64,000 nt of DNA from NCBI GenBank assembly GCA_023630585.1, contig CM042553.1, positions 19,457,020 to 19,521,019 on the forward strand, given 5' to 3'. Position 1 is the stretch's first letter. The number at the start of each line of letters is the position of its first letter. Below are positions 38,286 through 51,190 of this stretch, one piece after another. The position numbers and the translations under genes were made by a program. Source of the DNA: Cranoglanis bouderius. Taxonomy: Eukaryota > Chordata > Actinopteri > Siluriformes > Cranoglanididae. Under the pieces are notes generated by a model. It saw only the letters and a program-made list of their open reading frames with translations, had not been told where the DNA came from and ran no database searches.

Positions 38286-39641
38286 ACCACTTAATTCAAG
38301 TAAGCAGTCAAATAGGCTAATATAATATACTATAAATACTCAATAATAAATATAACAGCTTTTCTAATGATGGGTTGTAATTTCTACTGCGGTAACTAAA
38401 AAATAATTGAGCACTCCCTGGCTATGTTTGTTGTTGTTTTTTTTTGTTTTTTTTTTAAACATGTATACAGACCCTAGGCCCTAAGCTCCTCCCATAAAGT
38501 GTGAAGGTGGAATTACACCAGAAACCACAAGAGGGCAGCACCACATGCAGATTGCACTGTTGTCTCTGACGAAACCTCTTCTAGGGTGCTCCCTTTCATC
38601 TTTCATCTTGTCACACACACTTACTCACGTGCAGTGCAAAATGTCAGAGTGCTCAACAGCTACACTATTAATACCTAACACACATTGTGTGCTGTAATTA
38701 ATAGCAAGCCTTGGGGGAAAAAAAAAAAAAAAAACCACAAAAAACAACACACGGGATGAAGAAGGATTGACGTGAGCACATGTTGTGCGAGGACGCGGAC
38801 AGGCACGCTAAAAGCTATGACCACACAAGAGCTCAATGAGATAATGGAAGGAATGGTAAGAAGAAATAATGTCAGCTGGGAACCGTGCTGAAGACAAGTA
38901 CAATCATGCTTGGAGGGGTTAACTGGGGTGAAGCGGTTGATGACGTCACACATCACACACAGGCACAAACAGATACCAGTATAGCCATAACACTGACTTT
39001 GTTAATGGCTCCTCCTGTAGGGGGAAAAAAGAAAGAAAGAGAGCGAGAAGAAGAGAAAGAGAGGGAGACAGACGTGTGAACGAGATGTATGAAATTGCAG
39101 GAAGAGTGTGCATGAAAAGATTGAGTTAATACACTTTCTCACACCCACACACACACACACACACACACACATGCTTCTACTTCACTTAACCAAGCAAACA
39201 GGATGTTCCCAGATCGCACAAAGGAACAGAAAGATGTTCCACTAATCCTTTAACTCGAACTCGAATGTTTTTCATGTGCGGTTTTGCACGAGCCTCAAAA
39301 AGCGCATTGTTCGTAACTTAAACTGCCAACGACAACAAGGAAGCAAAACAGCAACGAAGCCTTCTGGAGCGCCGCGCACTCAAAGCACCTCCAGGAACAT
39401 CTGAGATGTATTACTTTAATGTGAGAGGCTGCACGAGTCAAACATCACCTCCGTGGCTCCTCCCTGGACACTAATTGGCCGACTTAGTAAACGCAGCTGG
39501 AAGCTCTCGGAAGGAGAAGTCACAGGCGTTCCTGAAAAGCGCTCTCCATCGAGGAGATGAGGAGACGCAGGCCTCGTTGTTAGAGTCACACAAATAACCA
39601 AGTCCCTGCCGTGCCACTGATGAACCATGAGAGAAAAAGAT

Positions 39642-40139
39642 TCACAGGGGTTATAAAGAAAGCGCTACAAAAAAAAAAAAAAAAAAAAAACCCAAAAAAC
39701 ACGTTTCCTAGCCATTTTTACACAGGTATTGCCAGTGGGACAAATCGAGCTACTGCAGGAAGAAGTACACAGGTCTGGCACCACCACACCTCATTGTGCC
39801 ATTACTATACACACATTAGCGTTTGTTTTCATGTAAACACACTCGCACTGCATCATACAAGTTTTCTCTCCACTCAGCACATGCAAAGTGTCACAGGAGT
39901 TATAAAGAGGGCACTACATAAACATGTCCATGTTTCCCAGCCATTTTCACACAGCTGATGTCAATGGAAATGGGACAAATCGAGCTCCCTTGAGTTACTG
40001 CAGGAAGAACTACAAAGGTGTGGCACCACCACACCTCATCCACCCGGCAACTGTGTATACATTCGTATACACACACACACACACACATCAAACGGACGTC
40101 GGTTTTCCCGTAAAACACACCGGCACTGCGTCACACGTG
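39642..40139. repeat. diverged 249-bp tandem duplication
   Basis: Unit 1 (39642-39890) and unit 2 (39891-40139) both run TCACAGG(G/A)GTTATAAAGA, GGGACAAATCGAGCT, TGGCACCACCACACCTCAT, and then a CA-rich stretch ending near CGCACTGC/CGGCACTGCG. Unit 1 carries an extra poly(A) run. Confidence 0.8.
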
Positions 40140-40472
40140 TTTGCATGTACCGAGTGGATCTGCTGCTGCTGCTGCCTCTCTCCTGTTAAACACATCATCA
40201 CTAATGACACGGCTGTTCATTCTCCATCCTTGTATGACTAAACCCTAAAGATCTGGTGCAGAAGATCAGACAGATTCCATTCATGGCCGTGGTTCTTGAC
40301 TAATTAGAGCCAAGTGTATTGCACTCACAAAAACGAGGCACAGAAGACGTTAAGCAGACCGTCGATTAGAAAAAAGGCAAGCATTAGTGAGCCCCGAGCG
40401 CCTCGCCGGGTTTCTCATCAACTCCTGCCGATTGAGACAAGATGTACAGCCTGGATACAGACAAACAAAGAC

Positions 40473-40480
<8 letters not shown>

Positions 40481-40518
<38 letters not shown>
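40481..40518. repeat. (ACAG)n microsatellite
   Basis: Nine to ten ACAG units. Accounts for the Asp-Arg-Gln-Thr frames. Confidence 0.95.
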
Positions 40519-41605
40519 GGAGAGTGGAGAGCAGATCAACGAGGGCAACCTCTCACGTGTAAAGTCATCAAGGGCACGTCGACCTGTTTCCCCTTTTCCT
40601 GATGACTTCAAATACCAGAAGTGGTGGAATGAGGGAGTTTGTTCCATACTGTGACCTTATTTTTAAAAATTATCCCTCTAACACACACACACTGCAAATT
40701 CTCTGCAAATTAAAAAAAAAAAAAAAAAAAAAGGTTTTTCCAAATATTTTCCAACCAGAATTTTTTCATTTATTACAAAAGGCAAAAAACCTTTAAACCT
40801 GCCGTGCACATCTAGGAATAAATAAAAGGATTAGGTTTTCGTCTTCAATTATTTCAACATGTAGCTTAAAGCAAGCGCAAACTATCTTCTTAAGTCGGGG
40901 AAATGACTTGTGGGAGCTTGCACGCGTTCTGTTCAAAAATGCTTCGACTTAACGGAATGCAAATTCAGACTTGTTCGCTGCCATCCAGGCATTTCCTACC
41001 TACATGGCTCAGGTTTTGGAAATACTGTCAGACAGTCACGAAACACATAATTAACTCAAAAGCTCCTCAAATGCTTATAATTAGGATAATGTTTGCTTTG
41101 GATAACACTAACCCTTGGGTAGGGATATTATCCAAGCGGTCCAGGGTTAAGGGCCTTGCTCTAGAAGATTTTTGTCTATCTGAATGTCCAGTCCCAATAA
41201 ACTCAGCACTCTGCGTACATGCATCACCCTGCTTGCGTTTTCAGCCTTGAATGATGTCAGTCTAAAACAAAAACACTCCAATAACAAGAATTTGCATCCC
41301 AGGTTATTCTGCTTCAAAATATTCATTGGATTCCAGTACCACCCACGCTCCGAATTGTTTAAAATCCTTTTCAAATCTGTAGTCCGCACTTTGCTCCCTC
41401 ACAGGAACGGTTTTATTGCTCGAATTGAATTTTCGTCAGATTATATAACAGATTAGATTAAGGCTGCTCAAGGCTGTACTCAAAGAACCCTCAACATAAA
41501 GAGAGCCGAGAGGATCTCTGATCAGAAGCAGGACAGGATGGAGGCAGGATTAAGGAAGGAAGAGTGTGGAGATGATTCAGGACACGGGCGATGGCCTCCA
41601 CCTAC

Positions 41606-42162
41606 CCATTCTGATGCTCCACTCCACCCTGTTGCTCCAGTAGGCCGCGCCTCTGACCCATAGCCACCTCGCATGCGTTCGCATTGGAGTACAGGTTGAT
41701 TGGCGTGTTATAGACTGAAGGCTGTGGGACAACAGGAGCAGATGAGGGGCTGGGGCCTGTCACTCTGGCTGGCGAAGACGAGCCAGAGGACGAGGAGGAG
41801 GAGGAGTGAGAGAAGGGGGAGTAAGCGGTGCCAGGTTTGTGGGCAGGGTTAAGAGAGGAGACTGTGCGGGAGGTGGAGCTGCTGGCCAGTGGGAATGGAG
41901 GTTGTGGGCCTTGTGCGGGTTGTAGTGGTGGTTGCTGGGAGGGAGCAGCGGGGGTGAAAGCTGAGGAGGCAGAAGGGATGGAGGCTTTGGGTGCTGCAGG
42001 AGTGGAGGACGGGCTGACTGCTCTAAAATTAGATGATGCTCCAAACGGGCGGGCCGTCTTGTTGTAGGCACTACTTGGGGGAGGGTTGGCGGGGCTGGTA
42101 CTAGGGGCGGGAGCAGGTGGGTGGCTGATGGGCACAGGTTTAATGATCTCCGGTGATTCTTC
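41606..42162 (-). CDS. pdlim5: pdlim5 large linker exon with YNTPINLYS motif
   Basis: 557 bp, starting EESPEIIKPVPI in phase 0 and ending HQN plus two bases of Gly before gtaggt. The protein is rich in Pro, Ser and Ala and likely disordered. It includes AYNKTARPFG and SIPSASSAFTP, both recognisable in human PDLIM5, a run of seven serines, and a YNTPINLYS segment that resembles the ZM (ZASP-like) motif used by ALP/ENH proteins to contact alpha-actinin. The end, MGQRRG to HQNG, corresponds to human EGQRRG to QQNG. The acceptor is preceded by a (TG)n tract about 20 nt upstream on the coding strand. Confidence 0.92.
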
Positions 42163-42178
42163 CTGTGGGAGGTTGGAG

Positions 42179-42196
42179 ACACACACACACACACAT
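42179..42196. repeat. (CA)n upstream of the 557-bp exon acceptor
   Basis: On the coding strand it is a (TG)n tract ending about 17 nt before the splice site. Confidence 0.9.
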
Positions 42197-42811
42197 GCAG
42201 AATGCTCACACACCACTGCAAACTCATGCACGATAAAGCAACACTCCTGTCATAGGCATACAGCATTTATTTACTGTACATAAGGCCATTAAACCATTTC
42301 AAATCATGAAAATGATACTTAATATGAATCACTGGCAAAACAAGTGCTGTATACTACAATGAAAGGAGCTACGTGCATCACAGCTCTATAGAACAGTATA
42401 ACACAACTGCAAAGTGCATGCTGCATCTACAGGAGGATCCAAAAGTCAGAGAGCAAAATACAATTGGTACTTTTTGCCCATTTGCCAGCTAATATGGTAC
42501 TACTACCTTTTCCCTGCACTCACTGGGAACTTTATCAAGTTGACCTACCAATTTCTGACTGTAGCTTATTCGAAGTTGTGCGCTATTTGTCTGCTGCCCT
42601 CTACCCTTTAACCATCTATGACCAGATATCTGTGTGGTGGACTGTATCCCTCACATGGTAGTGCGTGTAAGCTAGAATTCTTAAGCAGGACTGTTCACTG
42701 ACATGGTAATGTGCAGTGCTGGAGTTCTTAAACTCCTTGTCACTGCTGGGCTGACAGAAGCAGTACCGTAGTCAGACACTGACACTGCTAAAAACTAGAG
42801 GGCAGTTAACA

Positions 42812-43110
42812 CTAGAGGTGGACCGATTGATTGGTTTTGCCGACTGCTGGAACAATCGGTTATCGGCAAAAAAATCCACACCGAAAGTTTTTATGTTGCA
42901 GAAGCGGCTGAGGAGAAGGGTCTGCTATCATTATACAGTACAAAAGCGGCCTCTAGAGGCGAAATAAAAACCATCACTGACAAATTTTGTTGTGTTATTT
43001 GAAGTGTTTTTTTTTTTTTTCATTTTGGATGTCTCTATTTTTATTTGTCATTTGGAGTGTTACTTTTTTTTGTTCAGTTTGGATGTATATCTTGTTTACT
43101 TTAATATGTG
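42812..43110 (+). mobile_element. short hAT-derived element, copy A
   Basis: CTAGAGGTGGACCGATTGAT, GTCTGCTATCATTATACAGT, then GCGGCCTCTAGAGGCG, followed by TTTCATTTTGGATGT and TTTGGAGTGTTAC. The first part matches, in inverse orientation, 60250-60402 and the last part matches about 59565-59625. It is therefore an internally deleted copy of the element at 59.5-60.4 kb. Confidence 0.6.
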
Positions 43111-43605
43111 TCTGTCTTTTAATTGTCTTAGTTCTCTGCCCTGATGAGGGACGACTAGGCTGAAAGGTTGGCTTTTTTTTTGACATGACCACATTAAATA
43201 GTGGTGTACGGGCTAAAATGTGATATCTATCCATAGCTTGAAAACGAAACTATTAGCGTTGGAACAATTCATTATATCACACGGTTGCATCGAAAAAAGA
43301 AAGATAGAGTAATAGTCCAAAATTTTAGGTTAATAGCAAATGATCTGATGTGCATTGGATAAAATAGCCAATGAGAGTTAAGCAGACTTTTCTAATAATC
43401 TGTCAACCCGGGGTATGTTATTTGTTAGTGAAATTACGCAACCAATTCTTTTGACAACCGATGAAATAAATCCAGTTGTTGCTGGTGAACACAAACCTTC
43501 AGACCCTACTGTATAACTTTCAACAGAGTGCATGCTTTGTCACAGCCACAACAAACAATCTGTTTCAGATTTAATGTGTTATCGACGACTTTGCATTTTT
43601 CTTAC

Positions 43606-43639
43606 CTTGGGAACTTCGCCTTTGGGAACACTGGACGCT
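43606..43639 (-). CDS. pdlim5: pdlim5 34-bp exon: linker after the PDZ domain
   Basis: A small exon between tgtttacag and gtaaga. It starts with the third base of an Arg codon and then reads ASSVPKGEVPK in phase 0. The human protein has a similar KGEPK-type segment here, followed by KPVPI as in the next exon. Both flanking phases fit exactly. It is separated from the PDZ exon by a 13.8-kb intron. Confidence 0.9.
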
Positions 43640-44637
43640 CTGTAAACACACAAGAACAAAAAACAAACAAACAATGAATTGATTTCCTTTTTCAGCGCTT
43701 TCTTTAGGTTACCAGGAAAACACAACAATACAAGGCTGGATGTGACAGGTATTGATCTACAACGCCTGCTTACTTCACTGCAAACATTTTAATGCGCTGT
43801 ATCTAAAACGCCACAATGTTTGAGTTTTAGTAATCGCTCCACTCTGCCTTGGTTTGAAAAATATCCACTGCAGCTTGAACCCGCTCGATCCTTCTTGCAT
43901 GGTACATTACACGGTCCATAAATAAAAGCACAGCAAATAGAGGCATCCAAGTCCGAGCATTTCTCATTCTCTACCGACAACAGCTGAGGATTTCGGAGTG
44001 GACCTGGTATATGCCAGGGTAGGCACGGAGTGCCAGGAGCGGACTCGGAATAACATTACAGACTGGCTTGAACACGGACATCCAATACGCTGCAGTGGGA
44101 GCGCTGGATAGATCGGAAAAAGAAAACTCATGAAGGCTGAGTGATATATCAGTGATCAAAGTTGAGTAAGTGGAGAGATCTGCCATTTCCTAAGTGTTGA
44201 GACAAAATACTCTGCAATATGACACAGACCAGGACCAAGTCAGATGACTTCTGCAGTTTACCTACAGATCTCCACTGAGTCAATATAAGGAACTCTTTGA
44301 TTTAGGCTTGGCTTATAAGAAACACTGCTGTCATGTAACGTGTGTTTGAGACTTTAATCTCTTTTTCCAAGCCGCGCACCGAACAGCAGGGCTTTTGCTA
44401 TTAAACAGCGCCACAGCTGTAGAGAGAGCTGAATAAACAAGCTTTTGTCAAAATGCATTCGTCTCGCAACATACCATAATAGATTGGCGCCCGAAGACAT
44501 TTTTTCCCCTGTTTTTATTGCTTTAACCCTTTGTTGGTATGCACTCATCCTCGAGCTGCCTCAATCACCATATAATGAATAAATGAATATGAAATTCATA
44601 TAAAAATTATGCTAGAAGAGTAACGATTTAAAAATCC

Positions 44638-44808
44638 CACTAGGTTCCCCCTTTTTAGCATGGTTCCTCTCAAGGTTTCTTCATGTCCTCTCAGTTTTTT
44701 CCTCACCATCAGGGATTTAAATATAAATCTATAACTCAGATTTCTGTCAAGCTTCTTTATGACAGTGTCTTATGTTAAAAGCGCTGTACAAATAAAATCG
44801 AATTGAAT
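44638..44808. repeat. common fish interspersed repeat fragment
   Basis: TGGTTCCTCTCAAGGTTTCT, TTTTTCCTCACCATCAGGGA and AAAAGCGCTGTACAAATAAA followed by ATCGAATTGAAT resemble the 3' end of a repeat I know to be abundant in fish. Its class is not assigned. Confidence 0.6.
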
Positions 44809-47228
44809 CCCACACCGATCCTTTAACTTTCTCCCTGGCAACAACAGTGCTCTCTTTTCCCCCCCTCACACCACTCAGCAAAATTTTTGCTCAGAAATGC
44901 GGGATATGTTCCTGCGTCACCCGCAGACTCTTCCATATTAGGAAAGGAAGACGATGGGAGTTTTTACAGGGCTGGCGCTAGGTCACTAAACAGCCCCCCC
45001 CCCTTTTTTTTTTTTTTAAGCCAAAGTTCACCTCGTTATAAGGACAAGAGGAAAAAGCCACAATGAAAACTCTGAAGCGGTCTGATGGGAAAAGGAAGTC
45101 AGCCAAGCACCATACAAAGAGAGTCATACATGCATGTGTTTAAAGAGGCCCAGCCTAAAAAAATCGGAAGACGTGTAACAAAGATGACGGCCAAATGAGC
45201 CCGAATCTCAGGTGAGAGCGCCCCTTTCACAGTGAGGAATCTCACTTCCCGCAGTCCGGTCATGGTGGTCCTGGGAACATCTGTTCCGATCTGGTTTCTG
45301 TTGTTTTCCGGACAGTGGGAAAGCCTGTTTTGACAGCGCGCTCAAAAAAAAGAGACTGCTCTGTGTGTATGAGAGTGTGTTAGCATAACAGACAGCTGCT
45401 CGCTGACCGAAGACTGCCCAACCGCAACCTCACACACCGTGTATCCAGGACTCCGATCAACCCCAACTTCAAAGCAGCCTTTTGATGACTAGCCCACGGC
45501 CTTGAATGATCTAGAAAGAAACATCCAAGATTTCCTTCTATATTATATAATATAAAAGCAAGATGACAAATGTGTGTATTTTTTGTGTATTCCTTAAGCA
45601 ATCAAATTATTTACGTACATCCATCAGCAGCTATATACGAAATCTGGACTGCTGATCTGAAGAACCCTGGTTCTTTTTAGTAAAATTGTACATAAACCTT
45701 CTGCAGGCCAAACCAAAGTAAAAATTATTGCCAGATCTACAAATGTTTCGGTAACACTGATTTTTATCACGTACCCATGTTGATAAACGACAACCCGGCA
45801 CGTTCACAGAACAGCCGATTTAAAGCCCACAAATCTAGTTCTTCTATCTTTTATCCCGCTAGTCCTATTTGTCTTAATTTACGGATTTGTTTTTACTTTC
45901 TCACTCGTTTGTACCCAGGTTGATAAATGAGGCCCAATGTCGGAAATGTAACTCCCAGATCACGCAAGATCTAGGACACGAGCGAGTTATTTTACATCCC
46001 TGTACACTACACTGACTCATGTGAGATCTATTCCAGTGAGGAATTCTCTCTTTGTAGTGCTTTTGGAGTGCAAGGTTTCAGCCCAGATTTGATTTAGTCT
46101 GCAGTAAATACAATTCGGAGCGACACACACACACACACACACACACACGTGTCAAAGCACTGCTGTGAAATACGACTTCTGATCTGGATCCTCGGCACTG
46201 TGAACATACACTGTAAGGAGAAGGATCAGCACAACATAAATCAGAGTCCACGAGAGCGAAGACGTTTCCTTCTGCTTTCCCAGACAGACGCACACGTTGG
46301 GTTGTCCCATGTGTCTGCGGGTGTGAGAATCTGAGAGAGGGCTCGCTGGAATGTAGGAGGGGCACCGACGTTTCCACATAGCCAGAGCCAAAAGCAACAT
46401 GGCATGAGCCTGAGGGCCATCATCATCCCACACCCCCATCACTCAGCACTGAGTGCCCAGTCATCCTCTCTCTCTTTCACACATGTCCACACTATTGCTT
46501 TTCTTTTGCACCATAAGGGAGTGCAATTAATAATTTCTTTATTTTTCACAGCCCAACCTTACAGGGTTACTCTGTCTGAACTTGTTTTTTTATTTGCCGG
46601 ATCGTCTTCTTCTTCTTGCATTCAAAAGAATTTGGTTTTTAGCTAGACGATAATCTGTGTTTGGCTCAGCCACGGTGTTAATACTCTACAAGGACAAGCA
46701 CGGATCAACGTTCACTCACTGTTTACATCCACACACAGGCACAAACTCTCAGGAGGGACACACTGGCTCTCTCGTTCAGAGTGTAGGGTAGCAGCTAAGC
46801 TCAGGCTGGCCACAGCAGCTCAGAAAGCTTCTAGAAAAAGCAGACGAGGGTAATACAAACCAGAGGGAGATTGATGGGACGAAGCTCTGGTTTCTCTGGT
46901 AACAGATCTGCAGCCAGGCCTCTGGTCAGAATCACAGTACTGCCACAGTAGCTCAGAGTGCGGTCAGACTGTATACACTCTCACACACGCTCTTACTCGG
47001 TCACCCCGGCTCTGTCCCCTCTCTTTCTCTCAGCATGGTAAGCCAGAGACAGGCCACTAGAAGGCCAGCATTGACACTTGACTGGAGTGATCACAGAGTA
47101 ATACAATTGAGTACTGAGAAAGAAAGTGCTAAAACCACAAAGTTGGACACATGATAGGGTTGCATGGAACGGTTGATTCAGTTGCATGGATTCAGATTCT
47201 GATATAGGAGGGAGACAAATCAATACTC

Positions 47229-48300
47229 AATGAGTACATGTGCCTTTGTCCGAGTGAAGAGGCATGGCTTCTGAGGTTGCCAATCCCATCAAAGTAGGCA
47301 TGGCCTCTGTGTTTGTTAGTCCCAGTGATGGAAGGTGTGGCCTCTGTGCCTGCCAGTCGGAGTAAATAATGAGTGGCCTCTCTGCCTGACAGTCTGAGTA
47401 AATAAGGTGTGGCCTCTGTGCCTGCCAGTTGGAGTAAAAAAAAAATGAGTGGCCTCTGTGCCTGCCAGTCTAAGTAAAAGATGCATGGCCTCTGTGCCTG
47501 CCAGTCTAAGTAAAAGATGCATGGCCTCTGTGCCTGCCAGTCTAAGTAAAAGATGTATGGCCTCCCTGCCTGACAGTCTGAGTAAATAAAGTGTGGCCTC
47601 TGTGCCTTCGGAGTAAAAAAAAAATGAGTGGCCTCTGTGCCTGCCAGTCTAAGTAAAAGATGCATGGCCTCTGTGCCTGCCAGTCTAAGTAAAAGATGCA
47701 TGGCCTCTGTGCCTGCCAGTCTGAGTAAAGAAGGTGTGGTCTCTGTGGCTCACAGTTGGGAATAAAAAAGGTGTGGCCTCTGTGCCTGTCAGTCTAAGAA
47801 GCTGTGACCTCTATGCCTGCCATTCTGAGTAAAGAAGGTGTGACCTCTGTGCCTGCTAGTCTGAGTAAAGATAGTGTGGCCTCTGTGCCTGCTACACTGG
47901 GTAAAGATAGTGTGGCCTCTGTGACTGCTGGACTGAGAAAAGGATACTTCGCCTCAGTGCCTGCCAGTCTAAATAAAGGAGGTATGGCCTCTCTGCCTGT
48001 TAGTCCCAGGAAAGGAGGTATGGCCTGAGCCGGTCAGTTAAGATAAAGGTGGTGTGGCTCGTTTGTCCCAATGAGCAAGGCATGGCCTCAGTGCCTGTCA
48101 GTACCAATGAAAGTGGAGGAGTGTCCGCGCCGGTCGGTACCAGTGAAAGTGGTGTGGCCCCTCTGGTTGCCAGGCTCAGTAAGGGAGGCATGGTTTTGGC
48201 CTGTCAATGCAAGTTGATGAGGTGTGGTCTCTGTGCTTGTTAGACCCAGCAAAGGAGGCATAATCTAGGCCTGTCAGTCTAAGTGAAGGCCACAGTGCCC
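47229..48300. repeat. minisatellite, about 36-bp unit, roughly 1 kb
   Basis: Repeated GGCCTCTGTGCCTGCCAGTC then TAAGTAAAAGATGCAT or variants (GAGTAAAGAAGGTGT, CCAGTGAAAGTGG). Units at 47450-47560 and 47630-47725 are almost identical; units at both edges diverge. Length variants of 33-39 bp keep much of the array open in one frame on each strand. I treat the resulting 169-residue minus and 74-residue plus frames as by-products. Confidence 0.9.
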
Positions 48301-49279
48301 ATTATTACCAGTGCCAGATACATCTTGCAGTGTTTGATTTAACGAATGGAAGCAGCACCAGCTGAAATATTGAGCTGACAATCAGTGAAGCTTTCCACGT
48401 GTTAAGTATTCCTTATTATTTTTTCACACATGCCTAGACAGGAGGAACGTTTAACAGCAGTGGAAAATGACGATTCACTATTTCCTGAATATCCAAATAT
48501 CAGCTCAATAACTCTTCTTGATATCTGAATGCTATAATTAGGCAGAAGGCCCATCCCCACTCTGTGCCTGTCAGTCCCAGTGATTGCACAATTGCACAAA
48601 TCTGTTTGCACAATACTGGATCACATGAATATGCATTGTACTGCAGCACATCAGATTACACTAAAAATGCTGTAAACTCTATAATGTTTCATTTTTTATG
48701 GCTTTAAATCTTTTATACTGAGATGTGTATTGTATTGTCCCACAGATACAGACTCTTTTTTTTTTTTTTAACCTCAGAGCAGCGTAGTAACCTTTGCATT
48801 CTGGGCCGTCTGCTCCTACCGGCAGACCCTTGCATAATGTTTATGTAGCTTCCGCCATTTTTGACGTCGATATCACACCCCAAGGTTATCCGTTCGGTGC
48901 TGCAGAAATCAGATTACAAACACGCTGCCAGTGATTTCAGTCAGCTTGTTTCCTTCCACACACCCCCACATCTCTCTCACACAAACAGCCACAGACTAAC
49001 AGATGTTTCGTAATGGCTCTCCCAGATCTCACGAGCTGGCCTCTAAACGTTAGGCTAAGGAGCAGTAAAGCTGGAGAAGATATTCAGAGACATCGTGCAA
49101 CAGCTTGGAACTGTTACCTTTTATGTAGCCTATAAAGAAGTTTTTAAGTTCCAGCTCTACTGTAAATTACATATATTTCCAGCCACTAAAATGTTGGAGA
49201 GCTCGCAGCTTGAAGTGGAAAAAACATGCAGAAGGACTGAATCTTCCTGATGAAATTCGCAAGACTGAATAACAGCTTG

Positions 49280-49885
49280 CATTCAGAGATAAATTACAGT
49301 GGCTTGCATAAGTTTTTGCCCCCGTTGAACTATTGCATTAATAAAATGTATTCCTGCTACAGTAAATTTGTTCTGGTGCATTCAGTTGCCATCAGTCACA
49401 TAATTAGTTGAATCAAGTCCACCTGTGTGCAATGAAATAAATACACCTGTTCCTGGAAGAACCCACAGTTTGTTAGAGAACATACCTAAACATACAGCAT
49501 TAAGAGCTATCAACATCGAAGTGGAGCACCATGAAATATGAACAGGAAAAAAATATGGCAAGCCTATGGCCGTGCCATATTCAAGAGGAGGCCGTCCAAC
49601 AAAAATCAGTGACCAGGTATAGAAGGCATTAGTTAGAGAAGCAACCAAGCAGTCAATAGTATCTCTCAACATGATGCTACCACCACCATGCTTCACTGTG
49701 GGGATGGTGTTCTCAGGGTGATGAACAGAGTTGGGTTTCTGCCAAACGTAGGGGGAAAGTTAAATTTCATCACAAATTTTGGCAAGCTCCAAATTCACCA
49801 CTCTTCCATGAAGCCCAGCTTCGCGGAATGCCCAGGCTTCCTGTCTGAGCGATCGATCTCTCAAGATCCCTCAGACCTACCCTTG
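49280..49885. mobile_element. rearranged Tc1-like relic
   Basis: TACAGTGGCTTGCATAAGTT is a Tc1 end seen widely in fish. GTCCACCTGTGTGCAATGAA, GGCCGTCCAACAAAAAT and ATGCTACCACCACCATGCTT are degraded Tc1 internal sequence. The last is in opposite orientation to the first ones, so the copy is rearranged. No usable frame. Confidence 0.65.
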
Positions 49886-50586
49886 TAGCAGGGTAACAGT
49901 TCGCTCCCATTTTCAATTTGAACTTTAGTGACAGGAACTAGCCTGATCTCAAACAGACTTTAATCCACTGAGTCCATGTGGTTTGTGTTATTGTACACAG
50001 TACACAGCACTGAGATCAATCATGCACAGACACAAATGAGGAAGTGGCTGAGTGAAAGAATGAGGAGACGTGAAAATTTGAGTCATCGCTGGTACAGATT
50101 CCTCCACGCTCACCTCCAGAGAGACTTACGGAAGCATAACCAGGAGCTCACCAAAGGCCTCTCCACACCTAGATAAAGAAAAGCAATGAGATTGCATTGT
50201 AACTTTTTTTTATCCAGCTCTGGTATGCAGAATTTTAGGGCAGTCAGAGTCGAAAGTTGGAACAGAAAATCGAAAAGTGTGCCAAGGGCACAGATTCAGT
50301 GTTTGGTTTTTTTTTTTTTTTTTGCTTCGTGAGTATTTCAGGCATGCTAGAGCAAGTTTGGAGTGTATCAAAAGTTTTTTGTTTTTTTTTCCCCCCAGAC
50401 TGGTCTCTGAATGTGGGCTGGTAGTCGATGTTTGTCTTTGTCTCCATCTCTAAGTAACAGTTACAAGTCACAGGTTGGATAATGTGCAGTCCACAGGTTG
50501 TTTTCACAAGTATACAAAAATCATTCAGAAAGTATGTAATGTGCAGCCTTGTATAATAAGCATCACAGAACAAAAATTGTTGTAAG

Positions 50587-50877
50587 TGCCATCCATCCAT
50601 CCATTTTCCATACTTCCATACTTATCCTGCAGAGTGTCGTCGGGGAGCCTGGAGCCTATCCCAGGGAACTCTGAGCACAAGGAGGGGGACACCCTGTACA
50701 AGGTGCCAACCCATCGCAGGGCACAATCGCACACAATTACACACACCCATTCACACACTATAGACAATTTGGAAATGCCAATCATCCTACAACATGTTTT
50801 TGGATTGGGGAGGAAACCAAAGTATCTGGAGGAAACTCCCAAAGCACAGGGAGAACATGCAAACTCCACGTACACGT
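50587..50877 (-). mobile_element. SINE copy with L2-like tail in the large pdlim5 intron
   Basis: Begins with the (CCAT)n tail, then CTGGAGCCTATCCCAGGGAA, ATAGACAATTTGGAAATGCC and GGGAGAACATGCAAACTCCA. Minus orientation. Confidence 0.75.
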
Positions 50878-50889
50878 GATTCCTGTCAG

Positions 50890-51190
50890 ACGAAGACGTC
50901 ACAGGGACCGCCTTCCTGTCACTCTTCCACTGTCCGGGTGCAATTCAGCCAACTTGGTACCAAATAATCCCACATGCTTTCTATAAGATTGATGTCCATC
51001 GATTTTGCAGACGAATCAAAGTGCAGCAGTGTTCCATCAGGCTCATCGAACAAGCCACACAGAGATTTGGCCTGACGCACCCTACAGTCGTCATCCAGGA
51101 ACGCTGAAGTCTCAGTGTTTTGTTCTTACGAGCAACAACTGATGATCCAGTTTTAAGTTGCATTCGTCCAGCTGCACAACTTACTGACGT
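50890..51190 (-). pseudogene. Tc1/IS630-like transposase catalytic fragment
   Basis: Minus-strand reading gives SMDINLIESMWDYLVPSW, which corresponds to the PDLNPIEHLW block holding the catalytic Glu of Tc1-type transposases. Upstream frames are interrupted. It lies next to the SINE at 50587-50877. Confidence 0.5.

Larger units (their letters stand above)
37373..41605 (-). other. pdlim5 intron with microexon candidate, repeats and tandem duplication
   Basis: 4.2 kb. Apart from listed items, poly(A) runs and a CA repeat at 39147-39171. No other exon with matching phase was found. Confidence 0.55.

Noticed and set aside
41760..42266. 168-residue Pro-rich frame overlapping the 557-bp exon in another frame
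   Set aside because: Shadow of the true pdlim5 frame, which is fixed by splice phase and human similarity.
47192..48028. 169-residue and 74-residue repeat proteins
   Set aside because: Open only because the minisatellite unit is near a multiple of three bases; no splice sites, no signal of selection visible.
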